In this document: positions 45,304 through 56,529 of the stretch, one piece after another
Numbering within the stretch: the stretch's first letter is position 1
Layout: the number at the start of each line of letters is the position of its first letter
Notes under the pieces: generated by a model
Seen by the model: only the letters and a program-made list of their open reading frames with translations
Told to the model about the DNA's origin: nothing
Databases searched by the model: none
Program-made: the position numbers and the translations under genes
Assembly (NCBI GenBank): GCA_947561585.1
Contig: CANNZV010002615.1
Location: 1-64,000 of the forward strand
DNA length: 64,000 nt
Origin: Caprella mutica
Lineage: Eukaryota > Arthropoda > Malacostraca > Amphipoda > Caprellidae
Direction: 5' to 3'

Positions 45304-45963
45304 TCCTGTAACTTTTTCCATTTACGCTTGAAATTTTAAACAAATTTCAAAAGACGAGAAGTGTATGAATGCATATGCTAGAAAAATAACTAAGACAGTT
45401 CTAGAATCCTTGGAAGATTTCGAACATATGTATAGAGAGGTTCTTTTTATTTTCCATCCTTTTATTTATGAGCATTTTTTGATGACTTACTTAAATTTTA
45501 AACAAACCTGAATTTTAGGTTTTGAACTGTGATAAAAAAAACAGTGTGAAAATTTAAATAGCCCTCTAGAGATTCGTTAGAAATGTTCCAAGGATTATAA
45601 AACTATTTTTGGTTTTCTTGTACATTGAAGACTCATTGACTTTTTAGTTGGAGAATACACAATTTACAGGAGAGCCAAAAACTTATATATTTAACGAAAA
45701 CCGTCAATACGTATTAAATACCTAAAACGTTAAAGCACCCATTGCCCCCTTTGGGTCCTGCAATGAGTGGGTTGTAGTGCCTCTAGCTCTAAGAAAATTA
45801 GGACATAAAACTACACTGCCTAACTTTCCTTTTGAATTAAAAAATCATGATTTTTTACTCTATCTGGGGAAGAGGTAGGTTCTAGGGGTCCCTTTAGACC
45901 CCTCCTGGGAGGGAAGGGGAGGTTCTACTGCTCGTACCCTCACAAAAATTTGGGACATGAAAG
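45304..45963. mobile_element. Long-hairpin repeat family I, copy 2
   Basis: Aligns along its length with 31552-32166 but carries an extra GC-richer insert (about 45730-45790 and 45880-45920). Same right end TTCTACTGCTCGTACCCTCA and GGGACATGAAAG. Confidence 0.68.
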
Positions 45964-46362
45964 CTTACTTCACCTAAAGACTCTTTTTCAGCAAAAAAAA
46001 ATTGATAATTTGCACCAAAATCGATAGGTATTTTCTAAATTTAGGTAACTTATTTATTATCTTTTAGTTTTTTCTTTTTGTTAATGGTGCAAAATAAAAG
46101 ATGACACTATTCTATGACACAAAAGAGATGACACAATATTTCATGACACAAAATAAAGACGCAATTTATGACGCAATGTGTAAAATGCACAGCAACTGCT
46201 AGGAGATGTAGATTACATTAATATTAACTATTCATATACAAAATATGTTGCATTAAGAGTCAGTCAGTCTCTTGGTGTATTAATGTTAATTAATGCTATT
46301 TGCATTAATAATTAGGTTGCGCATTAGGTAACATTTTGGAGTTACTGAAATAGGTAGGGAAG
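45964..46362. other. Spacer with ATGACACAA words
   Basis: 46100-46195 carries irregular repeats of ATGACACAA and GACGCAAT. Nothing else recognised. Confidence 0.4.
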
Positions 46363-46366
46363 AGTG

Positions 46367-46607
46367 GGGTAAGTTACGAATTATCGGTCACTGTCACATC
46401 TTCGGTCACATAAAAAAAAGATATATATTAATTAGTTTTAATTTTAATTGGTATCATAATAATAATAGCATTAAATTCAAAAGCAAATCCAAAATTGTAT
46501 AAAATTAACAAGAGTTCATACGACAGGTATAATAAAAATTAAATTATAATTTTTTTTCTGAGATGACCATAGATGTGGAACTGTCCAATAATCCATAATT
46601 TACCCTA
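46367..46607. mobile_element. MITE family B, copy with long loop
   Basis: Left GGTAAGTTACGAATTATCGG, CACATCTTCGGTCACATAA; right GATGTGGAACTGTCCAATAA, CATAATTTACCC then TA. The loop is about 150 bp. Confidence 0.68.
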
Positions 46608-46683
46608 CTAATTTTCCCAGTATCAATCTTTTGTCTTAGACACAGGGGTATAAAATGATAGATATATCAGAGAATTTTCTGAG

Positions 46684-47400
46684 TTATTTTTGGTGGCATC
46701 CACAGTTCGAAAAAGTCATTAGGCCTATTTTCAAATTACGACGCAGTTTTCCCCGATGAGTTCGTTCGTAGAAATGTTTTCCGGCCGTGAATGGAAATCG
46801 ATCGAATCCGTATAAAATAAAAATAAACCGCGTCACTGTTGTATAATAGCTAGAAAGTGGGTTAATTATCAAAAACAATGAATGCGTTTGCTATTTCTAA
46901 AAGTAAATGACTGTATTCCTGTTTCTATATTTAATATTGAGGATATTTTTATATCATACGTCAACAGTTTGGTGTTGGTGATGCGTGTGATGGTGACTGA
47001 GTTGCTGGTGATCACAATAAACTACACACAGAGAGAGTTCAGAGAGTGCGCTGTGGTGGAAAAAAGTGACGCTCTAATTTATCTCACAGCGCCCTCTACA
47101 TTACAGGATTTCTCATAATCCTTCCAATGATCAGGCTAAATTTCCTTGATATATATTAAGGTTTCCTAAATTGTTAATGGTAAAGAATTTCAATAGTAAT
47201 ATCAAAAATTCAATTTTATTAGTTTTGTTTAAATTCCTAAGATAATATGATAGGTAGGGATGGACGCTAGCTTCAGTCATAAGGTGCGCGGGCGCGGTAG
47301 TGAGAGGTGCTTCTTCAGCGTCACTTGTCAACTCTTCACTTGAAATTTCTTTTGTTCTCTGTGTACATTTTTCCATTGATTTTGTGTACTGACAGTCAGT
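46684..47400. other. CpG-richer stretch, possible promoter
   Basis: 46740-46850 and 47270-47345 are richer in CpG than their surroundings (GGTGCGCGGGCGCGGTAG at about 47283). Short open frames occur on both strands (46684-46878 minus, 46882-47118 plus, 47131-47376 minus) with no splice or domain support. An upstream promoter or 5' exon for the gene with the exon at 49145 is possible. Confidence 0.25.
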
Positions 47401-47561
47401 TTTTAAGCAATATCCATCATTTTGTGAATGAGATGCATTTTAAATAACACATTCTAATGCCATTTATTGATTAATAAAGCAACAAATGACAAAATAAATA
47501 AAATGATACGTACTGTATTAATTTACAGTAGACGCTTTTCATGCTAATATTCACTATAGGG

Positions 47562-47705
47562 TAAGTTTCAAGTTATCGGACTGTTCCACATTTTCGATCA
47601 TATGATAAATATATGAATATCTAATAAATAAAGTAAAAGCTAAATAATATTTACTATATATCTTTTCCTCATCTGAATAGAAAATGTGGCACCGATCGAT
47701 CAGCT
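47562..47705. mobile_element. MITE family B, copy
   Basis: Left GGGTAAGTTTCAAGTTATCG after TA; right GAAAATGTGGCACCGATCGA. The right terminus is degraded. Confidence 0.6.
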
Positions 47706-47924
47706 GTTAAATTAATTATAACATAATATGTGTGAATTAGAGAAATAATAAATTATAACATTAAATACAACTTAAGAAAATTTTATCATTATTCATTTAA
47801 TTTCAATAGCAAGAATCCATTCTTTGATTTTTGGAATTATTTTTCAACTGAAAATAAAGCTACCTAATATATCTTAGAGAATTTATTATAAACATTCTTT
47901 ATAAACAGTAAACAATTTGTTATT

Positions 47925-48765
47925 GTTAGCTAGTTACTTACCAAGCAACAGAAACTGTAACTCCACCAGCAGAACAAGCAAATGTTAGCTAGTTACTTAC
48001 CAAGCAACTCTACCAGCAGAACAAGCAAATGCTAGCTAGTTACTTACCAATCAACTCTACCAGCAGAACAAGCAAATACTAGCTAGTTACTTACCAAGCA
48101 ACAGTCACTGCAACTCTACCAGCAGAACAAGCAAATACTAGCTAGTTAACCAAGCAACTCTACCAGCAGAACAAGCAAATGCTAGCTAGTTACTTACCAA
48201 GCAACTCTACCAGCAGAACAAGCAAATGCTAGCTAGTTACTTACCAAGCAACAGTCACTGCAACTCTACCAGCAGAACAAGCAAATACTAGCTAGTTACT
48301 TACCAAGCAACTCTACCAGCAGAACAAGCAAATGCTAGCTAGTTACTTACCAAGCAACTCTACCAGCAGAACAAGAAAATGCTAGCTAGTTACTTACCAA
48401 GCAACTCTACCAGCAGAACAAGCAAATGCTAGCTAGTTACTTACCAAGCAACAGTCACTGCAACACTACCAGCAGAACAAGCAAATACTAGCTAGTTACT
48501 TACCAAGCAACTCTACCAGCAGAACAAGCAAATGCTAGCTAGTTACTTACCAAGCAACTCTAACAGCAGAACAAGCAAATGCTAGCTAATTACTTACCAA
48601 GCAACTCTACCAGCAGAACAAGCAAATGCTAGCTAGTTACTTACCAAGCAACAGTCACTGCAACTCTACTAGCAGAACAAGCAAATACTAGCTAGTTACT
48701 TACCAAGCAACTCTACCAGCAGAACAAGCAAAAATTAGCTAGTTACTCACCAAGCAATACATACA
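47925..48765. repeat. Minisatellite, 47-bp unit with 200-bp higher-order repeat
   Basis: Unit AGCAAATGCTAGCTAGTTAC plus TTACCAAGCAACTCTACCAGCAGAACA in two parts. A 59-bp variant with an extra CAGTCACTGCAA recurs at 48101, 48251, 48451 and 48651, and the unit after each reads AATACTAGC. Spacing is 150, 200 and 200 bp, so a 3x47+59 block is itself tandemly repeated. Confidence 0.95.
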
Positions 48766-48979
48766 TCTCTTCAAGGCCATTGTGTAAACCATAGAATTAT
48801 TTGTGTAAAAACTTGTACAATTTATTGAGGCTCTTTCTCTTTTTTTTATGTTATTTACAAAATGTGAATTGAGTTATAGAATTTGTATTAGTTAATGTAT
48901 TTATAATTATATTAAAGTGTACTTACTCCATATAATTTAAATACTAAGTAATACATAGAAATCAATAGTGGTAATTAGG

Positions 48980-49035
48980 GTAAGTTCCGAGTTATCGAAC
49001 TCTTTCACATTTTCGATCATGTGAAAAATAATATA
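48980..49035. mobile_element. MITE family B, left half
   Basis: GGGTAAGTTCCGAGTTATCG and CACATTTTCGATCATGTGAA after TA, with no matching right arm before the exon at 49145. Confidence 0.6.
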
Positions 49036-49144
49036 ATTAAAGTGTGTTAAATTATTATATAATGTAAATATTATTAAATTATATCAATATGATACGAGCT
49101 TCTCTCAATTTTTAATCCATGTCACAATCTTTTATTTATTACAG

Positions 49145-49792
49145 AATACATTAATATGACATCTAAATTAGACAATCTGGAAAATGTTCTACCTAACCAA
49201 TGTGACAAAAATGAAAATCTGACAACGGAGCAAAATGACGAGAATCTGAACACCAACCCATCGAATGAAAACCTACCAGACTTGGAACACGTGGACCTGC
49301 CTGAAGACCCTTCAGCTAACGACTTCTACAGTCTGAACCCGAGTGGTTCAAGTTACCAGTCTCTACCATCTCTGGTTCCAACGTTCAGCCTTCCTAAACC
49401 AGTTTTAAAAAGGAAAAAAACCTCCCTGCTAGAAGTCCAGTTAGAACGAGTCACTAATTTCGTCAGAAGCCAAGAAGTCTTCACAAGTAGCCCCACCAAA
49501 AGATCCAGAGTTGAAGAAACCCTTTCTGACTGTTCCGACGATTCTGGCGATTCGGACATATCCTACGTCAGCTCGGACAACATGGACACACCAACCTTCG
49601 ATCCGTCTAGTATCTCCGAAGACGAGTTGTTCAACAGAGAGAACTGCAATAATAATCATTTCTGCGAGTCCGAACCCGAGTCGAGCTGTTCGAAGTACTC
49701 TAACAGCAGCAGCTTTACTAATGTGTCTATGCCCGAAGATGACAATGGGGACGAAGAGGAAAAACCTACTTTGAAGAGAACTCTCAGTTGCG
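49145..49792 (+). CDS. Exon of an acidic, disordered nuclear-type protein (coding from 49156)
   Basis: The acceptor ATTACAG precedes 49145; ATG at 49156; the donor GTAAGT follows 49792, ending in phase 1 (last base G). The 212-codon frame is Asn/Asp/Glu/Ser-rich with no domain I recognise. Features: KRKKTSLLEVQLERVTNFV (basic, possibly helical), TSSPTKRSRVEETLSDCSDD (a KRSR-type basic patch next to an acidic/CK2-like cluster), and repeated SDxSxxSDxS acidic stretches. Codon use is balanced and GC-richer than the flanks, so it is real coding sequence. In phase it can join 61579 (G+AG = Glu) or 63356 (G+AA = Glu). It is probably the first coding exon of the locus continuing to the right. Function unknown; nuclear location is inferred from composition only. 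Confidence 0.7.
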
Positions 49793-49833
49793 GTAAGTAA
49801 TTAGTATTTAACTAATAAAATATACTAATATCC

Positions 49834-50151
49834 ATAGTAAATAAATAGAGAAGTATGCTACGTTTCGAATTCATTGACGGTGAACTTGATCCGTTCTTCA
49901 GAAACGATGTAAACAAATGACGTCACACAGAGTACTGTCAAATATTATAAGTATTATTAGTTGAATATAGAGTGTAAAACGTGATAACAACAATTTTATT
50001 ATAAGATAATTTCCATTGAAATGCACATTTAACTGAATAATAACACATTTCTTATTTAAAAACAAATGGAAATACTCTTGTGTGACGTCACTCATAATAT
50101 TTTCGGATGTTCCAATATTGTACTTGGTATACTTCTCTATTTATTTGCTAT
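49834..50151. mobile_element. MITE family F, copy 2
   Basis: Terminal inverted repeats as in 26154-26484, with TGACGTCA near both ends. It starts 41 bp after the donor of the 49145-49792 exon. Confidence 0.8.
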
Positions 50152-51300
50152 TGTTATTATCCACCTTTTAGCACCTGCAAGATGTTCTCTATCATCTCTA
50201 TACTAACTCGCTTTACCGGACACTGATGTACGTGCTTCTTCCGTTCACATATATTAACTCTTTGTTCTAGTGTATTAATTATAACTACTGCGACGTAATA
50301 TTATATCAATAATTAGATGTTTTTTACGTCTTTCAAATTTTACTCAAGAATCAAAAAATTATTCGTCGAAAACTGTTATTAAATTTTCTGATTCGAAATC
50401 TACCATTAAATTCGATTGATATTATTTTTATAATCTATATTATTAGCTTTCTTAAAATATTAATTATTTTATAGTTTTATTGACTTCATTTTTTTAGTAT
50501 TGAATATTTCAATTAATTATTTTTTGTACTTAATTCAGTTGATCCCTTGGTCGCTCTATTCGTTGGTCGCTATGAACGGAGTGTTGTGTTCTTTACGCAC
50601 CTGTCTTTAACAGGTGTTTTCTCTCACAAATGTTCATTGTTATGTAGGCATGTGACCTTGAAAAAGTAAATCTAAAATAACCTCGCATGCAAACACTCAC
50701 AGTCCTCGAAAACTGTCACCATAGGTCATGAACCAATCTATCCTAGTGAAATAATTATTATAATATCGTTTTTTCTTATGTGACCGAAGATGTGAAACTA
50801 ACCGATAATTCATAACTTACCCTATTTTATTTTTGTTCGGTTTCTCGATATTTTGGTTTTTCGTTTTTTATATTTTCAGTTCAAATTTTTAATCATGGAA
50901 TAATATCGTATGTTAAACGTTAAAGCGTAATAATTCTCTTGCAATCTTCATATTTTTAATTTATTCATTAAATATACTACTCCATGTGTCCCCATTTTAT
51001 ACATGCTGTGAGTTTGAGTGGGCCGTGTGCACTAGCTTCACTTCTAACATATGGTTAGTGTGTACCATGTGGGTGTGGTAGAAAATGTTTAACAAAGTTT
51101 AATTTAAATATTTTTTGAGTTTGATACCACGTAAACGTAATAAAAAGTATTGTCCTGTAAATTTATTATTTTTACATTTGTTTATCATCTTGCTTTATAT
51201 TTAACTAATTAAATTATAATAACAAAGTAATTGAAAATAATAATTATTAAATCAAAGTCTTCAACTTTATTTCACTAGTGATTTAAGTTAACATCACATC
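50152..51300. other. Intronic or intergenic spacer with a family B half-copy
   Basis: 50770-50823 is the right arm of MITE family B (TTATGTGACCGAAGATGTG, AACTTACCC then TA). The remainder is AT-rich; TTGGTCGCTCTATTCG words repeat near 50550. No exon seen. Confidence 0.45.
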
Positions 51301-51590
51301 TTCCACGTCATTTGCCGATTTGCTCAATCTCGAGAATGCGCTGCCTGTTTTTATACTCTTCAATCCCCTAATGCCGATCCTTCAATTTATTTTTAAATAC
51401 TATCAGGGGGCGTGCCGCCCTCGAACCCCCCCCCCCCCCTCCCTGCCAGGTCATTAAACAACCAATAGGTGTGCAGTACAACAAACTAGCGGATTGTTGG
51501 GATATTAGTTTTCATAATAAATAAAATGAAAGGGGGTTTGAAATGCGCAGCGCATTCTTGAAATTGTGTAAATCGGCAAATGGCGCGGAA
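51301..51590. mobile_element. Palindromic element with poly-C loop
   Basis: TTCCACGTCATTTGCCGATT and AGAATGCGCTGCC on the left are inverted on the right (GCGCAGCGCATTCTTGAA, AATCGGCAAATGGCGCGGAA). The loop carries GGGGGCGTGCCGCCC and a C run (51428-51442) whose length may be assembly-limited. No coding. Confidence 0.68.
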
Positions 51591-51599
51591 CATATACAC

Positions 51600-51955
51600 T
51601 TAGTTACCAGTACATAGACCACTTTAACTTTTTCACTTTCTTTATAGTTACCGGTACATAGACCACTTTAACTCTTTCACTTTCTTTATAGTTACCGGTA
51701 CATAGACCACTTTAACTTTTTCACTTTCTTTATAGTTACCGGTACATAGACCACTTTAACTTTTTCACTTTCTTTATAGTTACCAGTACATAGACCACTT
51801 TAACTTTTTCACTTTCTTTATAGTTACCAGTACATAGACCACTTTAACTTTTTCACTTTCTTTATAGTTACCAGTACATAGACCACTTTAACTTTTTCAC
51901 TTTCTTTATAGTTACCGGTACATAGACCACTTTAACTTTTTCACTCTCTTTAAAA
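51600..51955. repeat. Minisatellite, 44-bp unit, 8 copies
   Basis: Unit AGTTACCGGTACATAGACCA plus CTTTAACTTTTTCACTTTCTTTAT in two parts; CCGG/CCAG variants group together. Confidence 0.95.
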
Positions 51956-52824
51956 TACCTCTTCTCAAATATAGTTTCAATGCAGTCACCTTTTGGATAC
52001 CCAAAGGTGGTTCACCTGTATAAGGTTACTTACTGCGTAGTTAGTGTCGTTAACACCTGCCCTAATTAGTGAAGACACACCTGTTAATTATGCAAATAAC
52101 ACATATGTGCAATATTTATGCACTTCTTCCTTATTTATGGTTACTTTATTTTAATGCTGTCTGATTTATTTATTTATTAATTGGGATACTTTAAAAAAGG
52201 AAATACTATTTTTTTAAATATTGAATATATCACTGTTTTTTTTTTTGTCATATGTGTACAACTGTGTAATTCAATATTAATACACATTTTTTTAAACTGA
52301 AAGTATTTAAATATTTTTAAATAATCTCGAATATTTAATTAAAATAATTAAACATTCGAATATTTCTAAATGTGCAAATATTTAAACAATAATAAAAAAC
52401 AACTGCAAAATCACCATATTTGTACTAATTCGTGAAAATTAATATTCTAAATTTCTAATCGTCACATATATAATTTCCTTATCTTTATCTGTCTGTCTGT
52501 CACGCTTTAAATAATATTTAGAAATTATGCTAAATATGTTACCAAATGGTAGCATTAATATTAATTACTATACAAGTTCAATAAATGACTTCATTAACTA
52601 CATTATAAATTATTTATAATCTACACAGTGTTAGTTTTTATGAACTCTTTACAAGCTCTGTCATTAAATTTATACACTCTATGCTATAATTAATATCATC
52701 GTCATTATTCAATTAATAACTTTAGCTAAATCTGAGGGACCAGAAGTGTGGATAGTTAAATTATACAAATACGTTATTCTTAACGGGCAGGTACACTAGT
52801 TAGTAGTTGCAAATATTGTCTTTT
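51956..52824. other. AT-rich spacer, nothing recognised
   Basis: A short CTGTCTGTCTGT run at 52489-52502. No exon or element seen. Confidence 0.5.
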
Positions 52825-52890
52825 TAAAGTAAGTAAAGTAACACTTTAAAGTAAGTAAAGTAACACTTTAAAGTAAGTAAAGTATCACTT
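52825..52890. repeat. Minisatellite, 22-bp unit, 3 copies
   Basis: TTTAAAGTAAGTAAAGTAAC plus AC three times. Confidence 0.9.
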
Positions 52891-53041
52891 TAGTGATATT
52901 AATCTTACCCATTCTTCATATCACGCTATATCATGTCTAAGTATTAATGTCTTTCTTTGCGGAAATTGTAGTTATTTGTGTTTAGAAAATATATTCATTG
53001 TTTATAAACATTATAATAATTATAACAAATAATTCTCAATG

Positions 53042-53203
53042 AGGGTATGTTCCGTGTTATCGGACAGTTCCATATTTTCGATCATATTAGAATTTTTTTA
53101 TTTATTTTAATTTTAACCAATTAAAATAATGAGTTAAAATGTTGAATTATAAAAAAATGTGATCGAAATTGTTGCTCTGTCCAATAATTCGATAGTTATC
53201 CTG
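53042..53203. mobile_element. MITE family B, diverged copy
   Basis: GGGTATGTTCCGTGTTATCG, CATATTTTCGATCAT and, at the right, GTGATCGAAATTGTTGCTC, ATAATTCGATAGTTATCC. Confidence 0.6.
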
Positions 53204-53432
53204 TATTTATTTTTTTATCAATAATATAATGAACAGTACAAAATAATACTAATATATTATTTATAAACATTAAAAAGTGATAATAATAACTGACTCCTTT
53301 TCCTGTATGAAACAATTATCACATTTAAAATATCTTGACTATAGTAATTATACTATAGACTATAAAATAAATGGGTATATTTATTATATAGAGTATATTT
53401 TAGTATAGTGATGATGTATGCTATAGTGTAGG

Positions 53433-53571
53433 GTAAGTTACGAATTATCAATCGGTTTCACATGTTCGGTCATATAAGAACGATATAATAAATATTAATT
53501 TTTTATTTTATCGTTTTTTTCTTAAATGACCGAAGATGCAGTACCGACCGATAATTCGTAACTTACCCGAC
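53433..53571. mobile_element. MITE family B, well-preserved copy
   Basis: GGGTAAGTTACGAATTATCA at the left and GATAATTCGTAACTTACCC at the right; CATATAAGAACGATATAATA in the arms. Confidence 0.72.
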
Positions 53572-54106
53572 AGTATATACACAGTAAGACGCTTCTTTTA
53601 GTGTTGTGTTGAAAAGGGCCCGTATACTCGTGCAACTTATCTAAACTCGTTATATCCGGTCTAAGTAGATAAATAATGACCGAGTATATCGGTTAAAAGA
53701 TATGCTTTGTTAGCATAGAAAAACATGCCATAGAAAAACATGCTGCATTTATTTACACATTCTAGTCACAATTTGCAATGTATTTATTTTAACAACTTGT
53801 TATGGAAGAGGAAATGTGGCACCGTCGCGCTGAGGAGATGTGGCACACCAGACCAGCTGGAGCACAAACATATGTACATGCACGCATCAGACGCGTGACG
53901 TCATACATAAACAAAGGCACAGTTCCTAGGTGTGAACTATGATTTCTTTTTGCCCATATTTGCCTAGGTAATAAAGGGAGTGTATTACTTAATGCGATTG
54001 ACTTGGTTATTTTAAACTAGTGACCAGAATTGTTATCACGCATTTACTTACCATCATACGCATCACTACTTGAAACATCGATCAGCTGGTGTGACGCAGT
54101 AGATAG
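53572..54106. other. Spacer with ATGTGGCAC words
   Basis: ATGTGGCACC and ATGTGGCACACCAGACC at 53813-53865, with GATCAGCTGGTGTGACGCA inverted near 54078; GTGACGTCATAC at 53897. Related words occur at 47680 and 60630-60705. Possibly a degraded short inverted-repeat element. Confidence 0.35.
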
Positions 54107-54744
54107 TGATGAACAAATGACACTAGTGGTGAACAAATGACACTAGTGGTGAACAAATGACACTAGTGGTGAACAAATGGCACTAGTGGTGAACAAAAGA
54201 CACTATTGGTGAACAAATGACACTATTGGTGAACAAATGACACTATTGGTGAACAAATGACACTATTGGTGAACAAATGACACTAGTGGTGAACAAATGA
54301 CACTATTGGTGAACAAATGACACTATTGGTGAACAAATGACACTATTGGTGAAAAAATGACACTATTGGTGAACAAATGACACTATTGGTGAACAAATGA
54401 CACTATTGGTGAACAAATGACACTAGTGGTGAACAAATGACACTAGTGGTGAACAAATGACACTAGTGGTGAACAAATGATACTATTGGTGAACAAATGA
54501 CACTAGTGGTGAACAAATGACACTATTGGTGAACAAATGACACTATTGGTGAACAAATGACACTAGTGGTGAACAAATGACACTATTGGTGAACAAATGA
54601 CACTATTGGTGAACAAATGACACTAGTGGTGAACAAATGACACTATTGGTGAACAAATGACACTATTGGTGAACAAATGACACTATTGGTGAACAAATGA
54701 CACTATTGGTGAACAAATGACACTATTGGTGAACAAATGACACC
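54107..54744. repeat. Minisatellite, 20-bp unit, about 32 copies
   Basis: Unit GTGAACAAATGACACTATTG with ATTG/AGTG variants in runs. Confidence 0.96.
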
Positions 54745-54879
54745 ACTGGACATTAATTCTGTAGCATTTTTAGTTAATTTACGATTGAGGTCATTTCAAG
54801 ATGAATGTGCGTCGTGTCGTGTCTTGAAATTCAGGTCTGGATTGCATCAGAACTTTTCCAGTCTCCACGCAGGCAAACG

Positions 54880-55085
54880 TACTTACCTGCCTACGTACCT
54901 ACCTACGTACCTACCTCTCACTTTCTCCCGCCGCTCTGCAAAAGAAAGGTCAGAACCATCGCTCTTTCTGCGTAGTCTCAACAGCGCCGCATAAACGCAT
55001 GGCGCTGGACGCTAAGGAAAACCATCTACTGAGTTACGTACTGTACGGGGCAGTTGATCTACCTTTCTGTGATTGGTTGTACAAT
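54880..55085 (-). promoter_or_regulatory. Promoter-like patch, probable minus-strand first exon
   Basis: A GC- and CpG-richer island. On the minus strand an ACCAATCAC CCAAT box (about 55068-55076) lies upstream of sequence ending GAGAAAGTGAGAG before GTAGGTAGGTACG, a possible donor at about 54918. No long frame follows, so the exon would be 5' UTR. On the plus strand ATGGCGCTGGACGCTAAGGA opens only 27 codons. Direction is uncertain. Confidence 0.3.
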
Positions 55086-55456
55086 TGATATGTTAATTAT
55101 CATTTTTACTAATAACACGGATTGGTAAATTAAGGTAAAACTACATTTATCTCTTTGGTTTATTTAAGTACTTTCAATTAGGTATCTGGTAATTCTAATA
55201 ATGAAATAATTGGTCATTTAAAATTTGCTGGTTACCATTTCATACCATCATTAAAATTATTGTATAAAATATCTTAATACGGAGTAGCATCGCATTATTT
55301 TATTCCAAATACCTTGAATTGTACCTCCAAAATGACCATACGTGACTGAATTACTTATTTAATTACCATTAATATTACAGGCACATAGCACCGGTTATAG
55401 TGATGATGTAAACACAGTGATATAATTAAACAAATTGCATTGTTTTTGGCGTTAAT
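55086..55456. other. AT-rich spacer, nothing recognised
   Basis: No feature supported. Confidence 0.5.
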
Positions 55457-56060
55457 TTGTTAGCAATGCAGTACGTTGTACTTTGTTAGCAATGCAGTAC
55501 GTTGTACTTTGTTAGCAATGCAGTACGTTGTACTTTGTTAGCAATGCAGTACGTTGTACTTTGTTAGCAATGCAGTACGTTGTACTTTGTTAGCAATGCA
55601 GTACGTTGTACTTTGTTAGCAATGCAGTATGTTGTACTTTGTTAGCAATGCAGTACGTTGTACTTTGTTAGCAATGCAGTACGCTGTACTTTGTTACCAA
55701 TGCAGTACGCTGTACTTTGTTACCAATGCAGTACGTTGTACTTTGTTAGCAATGCAGTACGTTGTACTTTGTTAGCAATGCAGTATGTTGTACTTTGTTA
55801 GCAATGCAGTACGTTGTACTTTGTTAGCAATGCAGTACGCTGTACTTTGTTACCAATGCAGTACATTGTACTTTGTTAGCAATGCAGTACGTTGTACTTT
55901 GTTAGCAATGCAGTACGTTGTACTTTGTTAGCAATGCAGTACGTTGTACTTTGTTAGCAATGCAGTACGTTGTACTTTGTTAGCAATGCAGTACGTTGTA
56001 CTTTGTTAGCAATTCAGTACGTTGTACTTTGTTACCAAACTTACCAGTGCAGTACTTTGT
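55457..56060. repeat. Minisatellite, 26-bp unit, about 23 copies
   Basis: Unit GCAATGCAGTACGTTGTACT plus TTGTTA, with TACGCTG and TTACC variants clustered at 55680-55735 and again near 55838-55858. Confidence 0.96.
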
Positions 56061-56529
56061 ACTTTGTTAATATACCTATTGACTTATATAATTTATAATT
56101 ATTATTTAGACAGTTCTAAAGAATTAATAATTAACTAGGTATGTTCTAATATTTCTGTATGATTTTACAAGTAATTAATTAATATTGTGCTTAAATAAAT
56201 TCAAAAGAATTATTTATATTTATTAGTTAATGCAACTCTTTAGAAATATGATATTAGCAAATAAAGACTAAATTGACTAGATCTTGGCCTTCAAATAGTT
56301 GAGTCTTGCTCATTAAATAGGTAGTGATGCATTTATTAGTCACTAGTAACTATTTAATTGTTAGTCATCTAAAGACTCTTTCTTTGGTTTGTTAAAACCT
56401 ATTTTGTTTCATTTATTTCGCTAGAGATTGCAATTCTATTTATTTACATTGCTTTACCTGTGAGGTATTACTATATTAGAGATAATAAAATTTGTAACCA
56501 CTACCTAGAAAACGATAAGTGATATCCAA
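56061..56529. other. AT-rich spacer, nothing recognised
   Basis: No feature supported. Confidence 0.5.

Noticed and set aside
46684..47376. Three short open frames, one ending HFYERTHRGKLRRNLKIG
   Set aside because: No splice sites, domain or conservation to support them; mentioned only as a CpG-richer stretch.
49353..49774. Minus and alternative plus frames inside the 49145-49792 exon
   Set aside because: Shadow frames; the main frame fits the splice sites at both ends.
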